DNA of 64,000 nucleotides from contig JABYQU010000006.1 of NCBI GenBank assembly GCA_022264855.1, positions 1,054,001-1,118,000 of the forward strand. The letters are read 5' to 3'. Below, piece by piece: positions 40,502-51,534 of the stretch. The stretch's first letter is position 1. Each line of letters begins with the position of its first letter. The notes under the pieces are model-generated. The model was not told where the DNA came from, searched no databases, and saw only the letters and a program-made list of their open reading frames with translations. The position numbers were made by a program, and so were the translations under genes. This DNA is from Lenzites betulinus (taxonomy: Eukaryota > Basidiomycota > Agaricomycetes > Polyporales > Polyporaceae).

Positions 40502-43500
40502 ATGTACAAGTCCTCCAATTTCCGCAAGGCTCAGCCTCAGCAGGATGCTGCCCCCACCAAATATGCCTCGCAGATCAGGCAGCTCAAGGAACCCTTTCCA
40601 AACTGGACAGAGCAGGGTACGTCACGAGCACCTCCGAGACATCCCTCCTTCCCCTCACTTTCCGCCCAGACCTCGAGTCTGTGCTCGTCGAGGTAAATGG
40701 AGACACCGAAGCGGCAACCGTGCGCATCCTCGAAGGTACGTCTCTCCCTTTTACCAAAGCCACGTTTGTGTGCCCAACAGCTAGCGCATCCCAGGCCACG
40801 CCGTGCAATGGGACAACGTCACTCGTAAGACCAAGAAACCTACTGCTCCCACTTCCTCCTACTCCAAGGATCCGTCTGCTGGCAGAGACCGTGGCGACTT
40901 CCGTGGTGGTAGAGGCGGCGGACGTGGTGCTCGTGGCGGCGCGGCTCGCGGTGGGGCACGCGGTGTCTCAGCTCGCGGCGGGCATCACGACGTAAACGGC
41001 CACAGAGCGAAGCCCTCCCAGTCTGCGGAGGCTCCCAAGGACGCGTCTCTTCCCGAGTCTGCTCCTGCTCCTGCTGTCAATGGTGAGGCGACCGATGTTG
41101 AAGCAGACGTCGGTTCCGCCTGGCACACCAGCACCCCCACCACCTGGGGAGGAGATACGGCCGCCATCAATGGCGCGACTTCCCACCCTACTCCCGCCCC
41201 GGCTGCCGCATCCGCACCTACTCCTGCGCACGCGCCTGCGCCGGCACCATCCACGACCAAGGCCGGCGTCACGCCTGCCACGTCCAAGCTGTCATGGGCA
41301 CAGATTGCACGGTAGGTCTGTTTGCAGTTTACTGTGTTCCTATCTCATTGTCTTTCAGCAAACCCCAAGAGAAGCCTGCCCCTCCCCCCGCTCCTGCTCC
41401 CGCACAGCCACCTGTGGCTCCGTCCGCACCTGCACCTCCTTCCCCCCAAACACAACAGCCCGAACAAGTACACCCTGCCGAAGTTGCTGAACCCCCCAGC
41501 ACTTCAACCGGATGGGAGGAACCCACCACTGTTCAGGCGCCCACTTGGGACGACGAGCCTCGTCCCTCGCAATCGGCAGAGTCGGTGCCCGCTGTTGAGG
41601 AGGCGAAACCTGCTCAGCCCGAGCCGAAGCCTGTCGAAGAGCCCACGCCCGAGCGTGCAGCGCCCGCGGTCTTGCCCGTTGTGCCGCAGCAACCCGCTCC
41701 CGAGTCCCCCGCTGCCCTTCCCCCCAAGCCTCTCACGCCTTCGATCCAGGCGCGTGCCACTCCAATCTCACATCGTACACCGAAGTTCAAGACAACCGAC
41801 CAACCCGTCGTCCTGCCTCCGAGCGCCGGCAGCAGCGTTGAGAAGATCGGTATGCAATTCGGAAGCTTGAGCCTTGGCGGCGAGGATCTGGATTCGTACG
41901 CTATATTCCAATTCTGAAGGGAGTTACCGTGGCTGATCATGTTTATATAGACACGAGCCTGCACCCGCCGAGCAGAAGCCGGTTGCTCCGGCCGCACCAG
42001 AGCCCGCATCTGCACCCGCTCTCCCTGTGCAGGAACCCGTGGCACCTATTGCCTCCCCTCCTTCGCAAACGCCACTCACATCTGGTTCTTTGTTCCAGTC
42101 TTCTCTCCCTCAGCAACAGGTTCCCCAGCAACCTCAGCAGCCTGCACAGCCCCCTCATGTCCCCACACCCGCCCAGCCACAGCAATCTACCCTCTCCGCA
42201 TCCCTCACGCAACCCGCACTCTCCGCACAGACCTCCCTTCCCGCGTCGGCCTCGACGTCGGCGATCTCCCCCTACTCCCAGCAATCCCAGGCCATTTCCC
42301 AGCAGTCGCTTTCAAGCCACCAGAGCCAGCAGCCTCAGCCCCAGTCGCACCTGGGGTATGGTCAGCATGGATTGGCTGCACATCTTGAGCAGGTCCAGGC
42401 CCAGCAGCAGCAGCATGTGTCGCCTCAACCTCAACAGCAGCAGCAAACTACCCAGGCGCAGAACCTTGGCGGCGGACCTTCGTCCTACTTCCGCCAGGCC
42501 GAAGCACCGTACTTCCACGCGCCCACGCCGCCTGCCGTCCAAAACCAGGACAGCCCGTATGGCTCGTTCGGACAGCTCGGCCAGCAGGTCCAGCACCAGG
42601 CGCAGGGTTCGCACCTCGGCAACTTTGGTGGTGCCGAGTATGGGTACGGCGAGAGCCAGAGGGTGAATATCATCGTTTATGTTCGTTGTCGATATATGCT
42701 CATGTTTCGTATCAGCAGCAGCAACAGCAGCAGCAGCAGAACTTTTACGACTCGTACACCGGCCCCACCGGCTTCGGCAACCGCAGCGTCCTTGGTCACG
42801 ACGACCTCAAGGGCCTGCCTGGTTCCCAGCAGCCTCATGGCGCGCCCGGTCTCCCTCCTGCTAGTGCCCAATCCTCTCAGCAACACCCAGCGTCCTCCCA
42901 AGCGAGCAGCCAGGGCCAGCCTAACGCTGGCCAAGGCCCGCAGCAGTACCCTCCCCCGCTCCCCTACTACTACCCCTACCCGCAGAACCAGTTCTACGGC
43001 ACCCCCTACAACTCCGGCTACACGGTCCCTCAGCCGTTCGTCAAGTACCCCACCGTGTTCCCGGGCCCGCCAGGACCGCAATCCGCGCCGTCGCCGGCGT
43101 CGAAGCAGGGCCCGAGCGCGGTGCAGCCGCAGTCGCCGTACGGCCAAGGCCTGTACGCACAGCAGCACCCGTCAAACACGTACGACGACCTCGGGTACCA
43201 GCACCACACGCAGCACGCGGTCGGCCAGAACGTGAACGTGGGCAGCGGGCTGCCGTCGAGCGAGTACGGCAAGCACCAGTCGCTGTACGGCGCGGGCGCG
43301 GGCGCGCAGGGCATGCAGGGCTTCATGGGCCTCGGACAGACCGCGGGGCCCGCGGCGGGCCAGCGCGCGACGGGCGGCTCGCCCGAGGCGGCGTACAAGC
43401 CGTACGGCGCGAACGTCGGCGTGAAGGACGTCGGGGCGGGCGTCGGTGTCGGCGTTGGTCAGGGTGGAGTCGGGCAGGGTCCGCAGGGCCGTGGCGGCGT

Positions 43501-43693
43501 GCAGCAGCCCGGGCAGGGCAGCTTTTATGCGCAGCGGTTCGCGGCGAGCCAGGCAGGCGGGCCCCAGGGAGGCCAGGGTGGCCAGCCGCAGGGCCAGGGC
43601 CCGCAGGCGCACCTCGGGTACCCGCAGGGCGGCTCGGACGGGAGCACGTTCTACTCGTACCAGCCGCGCCAGCAGCAGGGGTACTGGCAGTAG
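40502..43693 (+). CDS. DEF1: RNA polymerase II degradation factor Def1 homolog
   Basis: The start is ATG 40502 (MYKSSNFRKAQPQ). An N-terminal CUE-like ubiquitin-binding helix bundle reads YASQIRQLKEPFPNWTE, then LESVLVEVNGDTEAATVRILEG, then WDNVTRKTKKP, the signature of fungal Def1. In yeast Def1 brings ubiquitin ligase to stalled polymerase II. An RGG-rich stretch (GDFRGGRGGGRGARGGAARGG) follows. After it come Pro/Ala/Thr linkers with several introns, KLSWAQIARKP, and a long Gln-rich prion-like region including a CAG repeat run. The C terminus is Gly/Gln/Tyr-rich and ends at TAG 43691-43693. The poly-Gln C-terminal tail is expected: yeast Def1 is processed there. It shares its promoter with the phosphatase gene. 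Confidence 0.88.
42713..42739 (+). repeat. CAG/CAA microsatellite in DEF1
   Basis: Nine CAG/CAA codons begin right at a splice acceptor (GTATCAG) and extend the poly-Gln tract of the Def1 protein. Confidence 0.85.
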
Positions 43694-44343
43694 ATGGACG
43701 CGGTTGTAGGATGTGAAGCGGACATGGGGACGGTGCGGGTTGGTCTTTTCCGATGCTGCGTTGCCCCCGTTTGTGTTGTTGTTGCTCCTGCTCATGCTGC
43801 GCTCGGATTCTCGTGTCGTGTCTGGTTTTGCAACCCTCCCCTCCCCTCCTCGCCTACTTCTCTTCGTCGAGTCTTGTCGCACCTCATGATCGTCCGTGTC
43901 TGCTCACTCCTCACTCTCAGTGTCTGTTTGTCTGTGTCTGTCTCACTCCCACTCTCATCTCCGTCTCGTCGCGTTTCTGCGTTTTTTGTGTCTCGTATAC
44001 TCATCCTCATACGCTTAAAGTCTCTCTTCTTTCCTGTGCCTCTCTCTCCACTCTCGTCGCGCTCTCTGTACGTTATCGTGTAATTGGCTGCGGCGACTCG
44101 CGAGCTGATGACAAAGAATGCCGCGGAACGAAACAATCGTGCTCGGAGGGCGTGTGCGTGTGATGGATGGGACTAAGTTCACGACGCAGGTGGGTGTGTT
44201 ACAATGGTCCATCTGACGTGAGGAACGTGCAGTAGCGTAGAGCAGCAACAACATACAGGAGATATGTACATACAATGTTGATCTTACACTACGTACTAAG
44301 TATCAATACAATATATAGTCGCGTCGAGTACAATGCGTTCGAG
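43694..44343. other. Convergent 3' flank between DEF1 and HMCES-like gene
   Basis: This 650-bp region carries the 3' untranslated regions of two converging genes. It is CT-rich around 43830-44060. I see no gene. Confidence 0.55.
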
Positions 44344-46086
44344 CTATTTCTTCGCGAAGAAGGAAGTGATTTTTGCGGAGGAATCTGCCCCCTGCGAAGC
44401 AGACGCCTTTGATTTGCGGGGGGAAGGCTGCCGGGAGAGCACGGTCAGAAGTCGGGTTGCGTTCCACGCGCACTATCGGAGGATACAAACGGGATTTACC
44501 TTTGAAACCTTGTTGGTGCCGAGTTTAGACGGCTGTAGGCATGATGCGGGTAAACGCACTGTCGGAGCGTAAAGTTGGACAGATGGGAGCGCACCGACGT
44601 GACTTTTGGCAGAGGCTCGTTCGCAGATCGAGTCTTGCCTCGTTGTGAGCTCGACGGCGTCGTTGTTTCCTGCTAAGAGCAGAAGGTGAGGAAGACGCGT
44701 ATCAGCAAGGCGAACGACGCGGCCGTGCTTACCTTGGTGTCGTCTGCGCGGGGATCGTCGATGCACTCGATGTCGGAGTCGTCCTCCCACGCGTTCACCT
44801 TCTCCACCCGCTGCTTCTTCGCCGCGTGCTCTGCCACCGGGGACGCGCTGCGTTTGTGCGCGGCGGGTTGAGATTTCTGGGACAACTTCTGCTGCTTTGC
44901 GAAGAGGGCTTCGATGCCGTCCTTGCGGTCCTGGACGGGCTGCACGAACGCGGCCGACTCCGTCCCGATCTTGCCCACTTCCTTTGGCACTTGGTAGCTG
45001 TCCGCGCGCGCACCGTTATCATGACGTCAGATGGTGCTCAGAGTGCTAGTCGGGCATCGTACCAGACGAGGGGGTGTGTGGTGGCGGAGTGGTACGGTTC
45101 GCAGAGCTTGGTGAGCGCGGTGGTCCACTTGCCGGCGGAGGTGTCGAGCCAGGCGTCGAGCGCGGCGGTGTCGGGCAGGATCACGGGCTGCCGGTCGTGC
45201 AGCCAGCTGAACTCTTTGCATGCGTCTGTCGTGACGATCGTGAACGTCCATAGGGGCTCCGTCCTGCCTGCGTATCGTGTGCGTTGAGTGCTGCTGAGTG
45301 TAGAATAAAAGTGGGCGAACAGACCTTCGAGCACGACGCGGTCCCAGAGTCCGGCGAGAAGCATCAGCCGCCCGTCCTGGTGCTTCGTGAAGTGCGGGAG
45401 TCGCTCCTTGCCCTTCTTCAGCCACTCGTAGTATCTGCCAAATAAGTTCAACAACTGTACTTCAAGTTGTATCAAGACAGTCACCGCGCGAGACGCACCC
45501 CTCGCAGACGACGGCGCAACGCTTCCGGCCCTTGATGCTCGCCCACATGCCCGTGCTGCCCTCGACGAGCGCCTCGCTCCGCGCGTTGATCGTGTTCAAC
45601 GACGTGTCCTCGTGCTTGCTGAAGTGCGGCACGAGCCCCCACTTCATCGTGTGTAGGATGAGCTGCGAGGCACTTCGGGAGCTCGGGCTGAGCTCCGAGG
45701 GAGCATGCTCGGCCTTGTCGGCGGACGGAGAGGTAGGGGCGGAGGAGGAGGATTGCACGTCGTCTGGGTGAGAGGTGGAGGGTCCGGCGGTGGACCCGGA
45801 GCTGTTGGAGTCCTGATCTTGCCTGCGGATGACGGGCGCTTGGGAGCGCGGGGCGACGTTATGTCTGTGACGTTCCGAAGTTTAAGCAGTGTGGCGGGAA
45901 GTCGACGAGAACGAACCTGGGAACGAAGTTCGCGCGGTCGACCCATTCGCCGATGTGCACGTTGTATCCGTGTAGCTGTTGAATCTCGTCGGCCTGTTCA
46001 AGTTGTATTCATTAATTATTGGATTCACTGTGACAGGGGCCCTCAGTGGGACGTACCGGGACTCCTAAGGCGTATCGGCCACACAT
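44344..46086 (-). CDS. SRAP-domain abasic-site crosslinking protein (HMCES/YedK family)
   Basis: Multi-exon. ATG 46086 begins MCGRYALGVP; Cys2 is the catalytic residue that forms the DNA-protein crosslink with abasic sites after removal of Met1. Exon 2 reads ADEIQQLHGYNVHIGEWVDRANFVPR, then HNVAPRSQAPV supplies the conserved Asn. A Ser-rich insert follows, then MKWGLVPHFSK, NTINARSEAL, KRCAVVCEGYYEWLKKGKE (conserved Glu) and LHDRQPVILP (conserved His). This is the complete SRAP active-site set. The C-terminal tail runs through QPAAHKRSASPVAEHAAKKQRVEK, ETTTPSSSQRGK, PSKLGTNKVSK and PSPRKSKASAS. It ends in KITSFFAKK at the stop (44344), a PCNA-interaction-like motif. The last three small exons were joined by hand in matching phase. 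Confidence 0.93.
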
Positions 46087-46708
46087 GGCGGACAAGTTTG
46101 GAGGTGAGCGGTCAGGGGACCAAGAGGCTGCAGCGGTATGTCGCAGGAGGTTGTGTATCGTTGTTGAGGTCAGTGTATTGGCCCCTGGGCAATGAATATG
46201 TCTGTGAAACAGCAATGATTGTCAGGAGGCTATGATATATGACGGGGCGGAGTTAGCGACGATTGACTACTGTGTCTATCCGGAGACAGTATCCTCCGAG
46301 AGAAGGCTTGTGTGCACGGTCGGGGGCGAAAGCCCAGTGTGTGCACAGCGCGTGAAGGAGGAACGAAAGAGCGCGATGAAACAGTGGCGGTGCTTCTACC
46401 AGCGTCATCGGCATCCAAATCCATACGCACAAACATCTGCGCTCTTACATGCATAGTCTAACGGTAGGTTGATGATCACTAATTTCTGACCTTCTATTTG
46501 ATCAGCCGCTGGGTCTCTCGCTGCCCAAACCCTCAGAGATGTTTCGTGATTTGGTCCGAGAGAAACCGTGATCGGTTCTCGTGTCATTTCGCTATCCTCA
46601 TCCGCCATATAACCAGTAAATATCGCGGCGAACACAGGCCAAACATAGTTCCACATATGACACGCCAATGATTGCACTCAGCAGTAAACAGACATTCTAT
46701 CAATCCAA
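46087..46708. other. Spacer between HMCES-like promoter and paralog 3
   Basis: The 622 bp separate two minus-strand genes. A minus-strand open frame at 46405-46677 (MQSLACHMWNYVWPVF...) has no domain I recognise. Confidence 0.45.
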
Positions 46709-48496
46709 TTACATGTCTTCATCTTCAGTCCCCACAGAGTGAGATCGCTCCGAGCCTGATTCCGAGGAGGTCTTTGATGTCACTGTAATACCAGGTCGGA
46801 GAGCGTCGGAGGACAGAGGCAGAGGCGACTGAGAGCGAGAATGCGTGATTCCTGGAATGGGCTGCTCCTGTTTGTCGCCTTTGTCTTTGTCTTTGCCTTC
46901 GGGGACCTCATGGTAGGCCCCCCATGACGGCCATATCACCAGCGCGGTCCTGTGAAACGCTACGAGAGAATATTAGCACGCCATAGCGCAGCAGTGCCAA
47001 AAGTCACTGTGGATCACCTCGTTCGATTCTTACCAATCCATCCTACATCCGTGTGAGCAAAGCCGCCCACACACTTCGGCGGAGGAGTGGGGAACGCAGA
47101 CTCACGAAAAACAGATGGTCCACTTCCTCTTCGTCGTGCTCTAGCCTCTCGTTCTCCATCAAATAGAGCGCAGACATCCGTTTGCACCAATACTCGTCCT
47201 TGAACGACACCGTCCCGAAGAGCAGGTCGCCATGCAGCGTCACCAAGTTCTCCATGAACGCCCAATACATCTCCGAGTCGTCAGAATTATGATCCCATTC
47301 GATGCGCCCGTAGCGCTGAGTCCTGTCGTGCCGCTCCAGCTTCTCATAGGCTAGGTCGCTCTGATATAGGGTTATGCTGGCGAGTGCAACCCGCAGGCCG
47401 CGCGGGACCGCGTACTCCTCCACGAGAGACACAAGGCGGGCGTCATCCCCTCGAAGGACGTCCTTTCGCAAGTTGACGCGCGGATGCTTGTCCTTGAGAA
47501 TGTGCACAATTCGTGAAAGTCCCTTGTCCTCCTTGCGCTCCCAAGACGAGAAGCATCGCCGCAGGTGTCGAAGGCCCTCTCCGTCAACAAGGAGTAATGT
47601 GTCTTCCGCGGCCGGTGCGTCGATGGTGATATCGTAGAAATATACGATGCGCGCGCCGCGAGCGATGGGTTGGAGCTTGAACGTGGCGTCTGTTCGCCAG
47701 GCAACGCAGGTGGCGGCAAGTGTGTCAACACCCTGTGGAATGTAGCGAGTGGTGCCAGCCTCGTGCGATATATCCACCGCGCCTCCGGCGTATTGAGAGG
47801 GCATGAACACGGCTAGTTTCGCAACGAGATGGTGACCCTTAGGTCCGCTGGATAACTCATGGGTGTCAGCTACAGCCTGCCCACGTGCATCATGCATCGA
47901 CATGTCAGCCCAGACACGTACGAGTCGGGGGTCAAGCGGTACTGTGTGCTATGTCGCTGTCAATTTGAAATAAAGCGTTAAGGACACCTGCAGTGCACAT
48001 ACCACCTTCCGGGTTCCTGGATAACTATCCACGACATAGAATGGCCGATATCGACCTGTATGCCCAGAGTTGTCTTCGCCTCTTGACACGCTTTCTCAAT
48101 GAACGCGGCCCATCTAGTGTTGTGCAGAACAACCTAACATGCGGCATGGTAAATTTATCACGGGAACAGGATACAAATCCCAGAGAGTACCTTGCTTTTC
48201 TCGATCTCCCGGTACCCCAAGATGGTCGATATTAATTGCATACCACGAGCCATGAGCGGGCCTCCTTGACCTGGATGTTCAGTGTTCTTGTCGAGCTCCC
48301 CATACTCCCGCAGCGCGCCGGCGGTCCGCCGGTTGATGGGCACCGCAATGGTACCAAAGTCCTGGAGTTCGAGGATAGGATTGGGAACATCGCGGTACGT
48401 CGGACTGGAGGAGAAGGTCCCTGTGTCCGCGAGGTTCTCGAGGAGATTTGAAATCTCGTACGGTAGGGGTGTATACCATCTCCCCGGCGAAAGCAT
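46709..48496 (-). CDS. Dioxygenase-fold (P4H-like) protein, short form, paralog 3
   Basis: This is a close relative of paralog 2 with the same exon plan. It runs MLSPGRWYTPLPYEISNLLENL, VPNPILELQDFGTIAVP, LHNTRWAAFIEKACQ..VIQEPGR and the 32-nt exon CTQYRLTPDS. Then come GPKGHHLVAKLAVFMPSQYAGGAVDISHE, AWRTDATFKLQPIARGARIVYFYDI, LKDKHPRVNLRKDVLRGDDARLVSLVEEY, an 8-codon exon DGLVRIER (acceptor GTAG at about 47034) and FHRTALVIWPSWGAYHEV. The acidic tail ends TEDEDM at 46709. The iron-binding H-x-D and distal His are absent at the expected places, the latter again Phe (ATFKL). The frame is intact through all joins, so it is not an obvious pseudogene. Confidence 0.72.
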
Positions 48497-49796
48497 TTAT
48501 GACCTGAGCGTGCGGAATAGATGCTCTGTAATACTAATAGGAGCACCGCAAGAGACCTAGTACTAGTATTGATCAAGATGCTCAGGCTACACCGCCGTAC
48601 ATGAATCTACCGGGATCCAGGTGGCATCACGAGACACGGGAAACGAGCGCTGAGCCAAGTAGTATCCACGAGTGCGGCAGGCCGCCTAAACCCAGGTGGC
48701 TTGCTGTCGAAATCAAGGTGGCTCGCCATGGGCCCCAGGAAGCCATAACCGCCGGCAGGTTGGCGAGCTGGCAGCTGCTCTCCCTGGGTAGCTCATGAAC
48801 GGGACGGGGTGCTAGCACACATAATTGAATATATTTACTAAAATACTGGACATGGCTGGCTAGATAGATACAATACATTCTACAAGCCAAGGAAAGGAGG
48901 GGACGCAAGGACACAGAGCGCGATTAAGATGAGTTCAGTACGAGCGACCCCCAACGGGCCTGCCCCACACGCACAACCTGCCTGCTTGCCGCCCGGCGCA
49001 CCCACTGGGGCCCCCTGCGACCCGCAGGACATCTAACCAAGCAAAAGACAACATACATACCTGTTGGACGTCTAAATGACTGCATGTGCCCGTGCCCGCA
49101 GGCTGACGTGGCACCTCGATATGTCCGGCCAACGACGTGCTCACTCTTGTACTTGGAAGCGGAGGAGGCGTACCTTGGCAAAAGACCGCAAGGAATCGTG
49201 GCAGAGCGGTGGGACACAGCTTGATAAGGGGAGGAGCGCAGGAGGAGCAGGAAGTGAGCGAAGAGACTTAGAGCGGCTCGTCAGTAGTAGAGGCCGAGAG
49301 CAAGTTCAAACGTCCAAGTCCGCTGTGTCTCGCGCGCGGCACGCCGGCGGCAAAGCGCGCTGATGGGCAGCATCAGGCGTCTAAGGTAAGCCAGACAAAT
49401 CCACGCTGAGGGAGTGGCCTTGGTGGCTTTACACCTGGATTCTGACTGGCAGCCCACCTGCATTTTGGTGACCTGCCGCACTCGTGGATACCGCTGGCTC
49501 TCACTTGGAGTCTCACTGTCTCACTATCTGAGTTCCATTAGCGGGGCAACCCGCCTGGATCCCACTGAAATAGTGTGTAGCAGTGTACAGCGCTACAGGC
49601 CGTGAGAAAGTAGGAGGGCTTGTTAACAGTTATTAACATGTTATCAGCACGGTTAATAAACAGCTGTTAAAAAGCAAACAAATGCTTCTTCACGGTACCC
49701 TAATTCGATTATCGACTTTAACTTTCATCTTTTCCGCCTCTCTCTCTCCTCCTCCTCCTCCTCCCTCGCTCGTCCTCCTCATCCTACTCGTCGACG
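48497..49796. other. 1.3 kb gene-free region upstream of PCT1
   Basis: No supported gene. It includes the paralog 3 promoter at left, GC-rich unique sequence, an AT-rich inverted repeat at 49623-49670 and a CT-rich leader (49735-49790) just before the PCT1 start. Confidence 0.55.
49623..49670. repeat. AT-rich imperfect inverted repeat
   Basis: TTAACAGTTATTAAC (49623-49637) faces GTTAATAAACAGCTGTTAA (49652-49670). The arms pair over TTAACAG/CTGTTAA and TTATTAAC/GTTAATAA with a 4-nt bulge. It lies about 130 bp upstream of the PCT1 start. Confidence 0.7.
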
Positions 49797-51534
49797 ATGG
49801 ACTCCTCTTCGGCCACCGCGCTCTCCAGCGGAACCCCTGCTGCCCCCGCGCCCACCACGGCGAGCACGGTCGCCAACGCAGCCGCAGCCAGCTCCAAGAA
49901 AGTCCTCCACTCCAAGCGGTCTTTCGGCACCAAGCACTCGCTCGCCCACAACCGCCCCGTCCTCGACTCTCCTGCCTACGACGCCTCAGAAGAGGACAAC
50001 GACCCCCTCACGGACGATGGCGCATCCGCGATCTCCGTCCACGTATCCACTGCACCCCACACTCGCGGTGCCGCCCCGAGCTCCTCTCGCGCAGCCCACC
50101 TCTCCGCGGGCCCGAATGCGCTGCGCCCGCGCCCGCGCCATGCCCTCGCCGCCACCCTGGTCTCCTCCGACGATGGCGGCATCGACTCGCCCACCTACGA
50201 CGGCGACGTCGAGAGCATCCACACCACCCGCGGGCCCGGCCACGGGCGCGACACGCCCAGCTCCTCCGCCCGCTACCCCTCCTCCATCGCGTCCACGCTC
50301 ACCTCGCCCCTGCTCTCCTCCTCCGGCCTGCACGAGAGCTCCGGGCCCGAAACGCCCGATGCCTCGCCGCCCGCGGCCCCGCTGCCGCTCATCGCGGCGA
50401 CGCCCCCGCTGCCCGCGGCGAGCACGCCGCCGTCGCCGTCCGCGCTCGCGCCGACGGAGCCCGCGCCTGCGTCGATCGCGGACGATGCCTTCAGCCCCGC
50501 GAACCTGTCGCCCGCGGACATCCAGGAGTACGCTCGCGCGTGCATCGCGGGCACCGATCCGCTCGGCGCGGCGCGCCAGTACCGCATCAACGCGCCGCCC
50601 CCGCCCGCGCTCGAGCGGCCGGTGCGCATCTACGCGGACGGCGTGTACGACCTGTTCCACTTTGGGCACGCGCTGCAGCTGCGCCAGGCGAAGCTCGCGT
50701 TCGCGGCGCCCGACGGCGCGCCGCCGCACGTCGTCTCGGGCGTGCACCTGCTCGTCGGCGTGAACTCGGACGAGCAGTGCGCGGAGCACAAGAACTCGAC
50801 GATCATGACACACGGCGAAAGGTATGTCTCGCGCTCTGCGTGCGTCGCCATTGCCTCATGTTCCACTTGCTGTAAAGATGCGAAGCGGTGAGGCACTGCA
50901 GGTGGGTGGACGAGGTCGTCCCGGAGGCCCCGTGGGTGATCGACGGTGCGTTTATTGAGAAGGTACGTGAAATTTTGCCAGTCGACAAATCATGCATCGC
51001 ACGTTCGCCTCTATGGCGATCCTTTTCGCGCGTCTTTCGTGGGCAGCCATCACGCCCTCGTTTTGTGTATACACGCTGACTCTTCATTTAGGTACGTCCG
51101 CACATCGTCCCATCTCAAGCGGAGTACTAACAGCCTACAGTATCAAATTGACTATGTCGCGCACGACGAGGACCCATATGCGTCCTCGGGGCACGACGAC
51201 GTCTACGCCTTCGCCAAAAGCCAAGGTCAGCCCATCCCCTTCCTCCTTTACCCCTTTCCTCCCCTCCACACACTCACACTCACACTCACACTCACACATC
51301 CACCCCTCAGGCAAATTCCTCCCGACGCGCCGCACACCCGGCGTCTCGACGTCCGAGCTGCTCGAGCGCATCGTAAGCGGGTACCGGCACCGCATGTTCG
51401 ACAAGAAGCTGCTCCGGATGGGCCACGCGGAGCTCATGGCCGAGGGCAGCGACTACGACGACAGCGTCGCGGGCAGCAGCGCCGCGCCTTCCGCGCGCGT
51501 CTCCCCGACCAGACGCCCCAAGCCCCTGCCCTGA
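49797..51534 (+). CDS. PCT1: Choline-phosphate cytidylyltransferase
   Basis: It makes CDP-choline from phosphocholine and CTP, the rate-limiting step of the Kennedy pathway to phosphatidylcholine. The start is ATG 49797 after a CT-rich leader. The first about 275 residues are low-complexity Pro/Ser/Ala. The catalytic core has VRIYADGVYDLFHFGHALQLRQAK (HxGH nucleotide-binding motif), HLLVGVNSDEQCAEHKN, MTHGER-CEAVRHCRWVDEVV, IDYVAHDEDPYAS, GKFLPTRRTPGVSTSELLERIV (RTPGVSTS, family RTxGISTS) and a short basic C terminus ending KPLP. Exon 1 ends in GGCGAAAG|GTATGTC near 50821. Later introns lie at about 50962-51140 and 51226-51309, the last with a microsatellite. The C-terminal membrane-binding amphipathic helix looks short (SGYRHRMFDKKLLRMGHAEL). 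Confidence 0.95.
51269..51299 (+). repeat. (ACTCAC)n microsatellite in a PCT1 intron
   Basis: About five tandem CACTCA units lie within the last intron, just before its CCCCTCAG acceptor. Confidence 0.85.
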
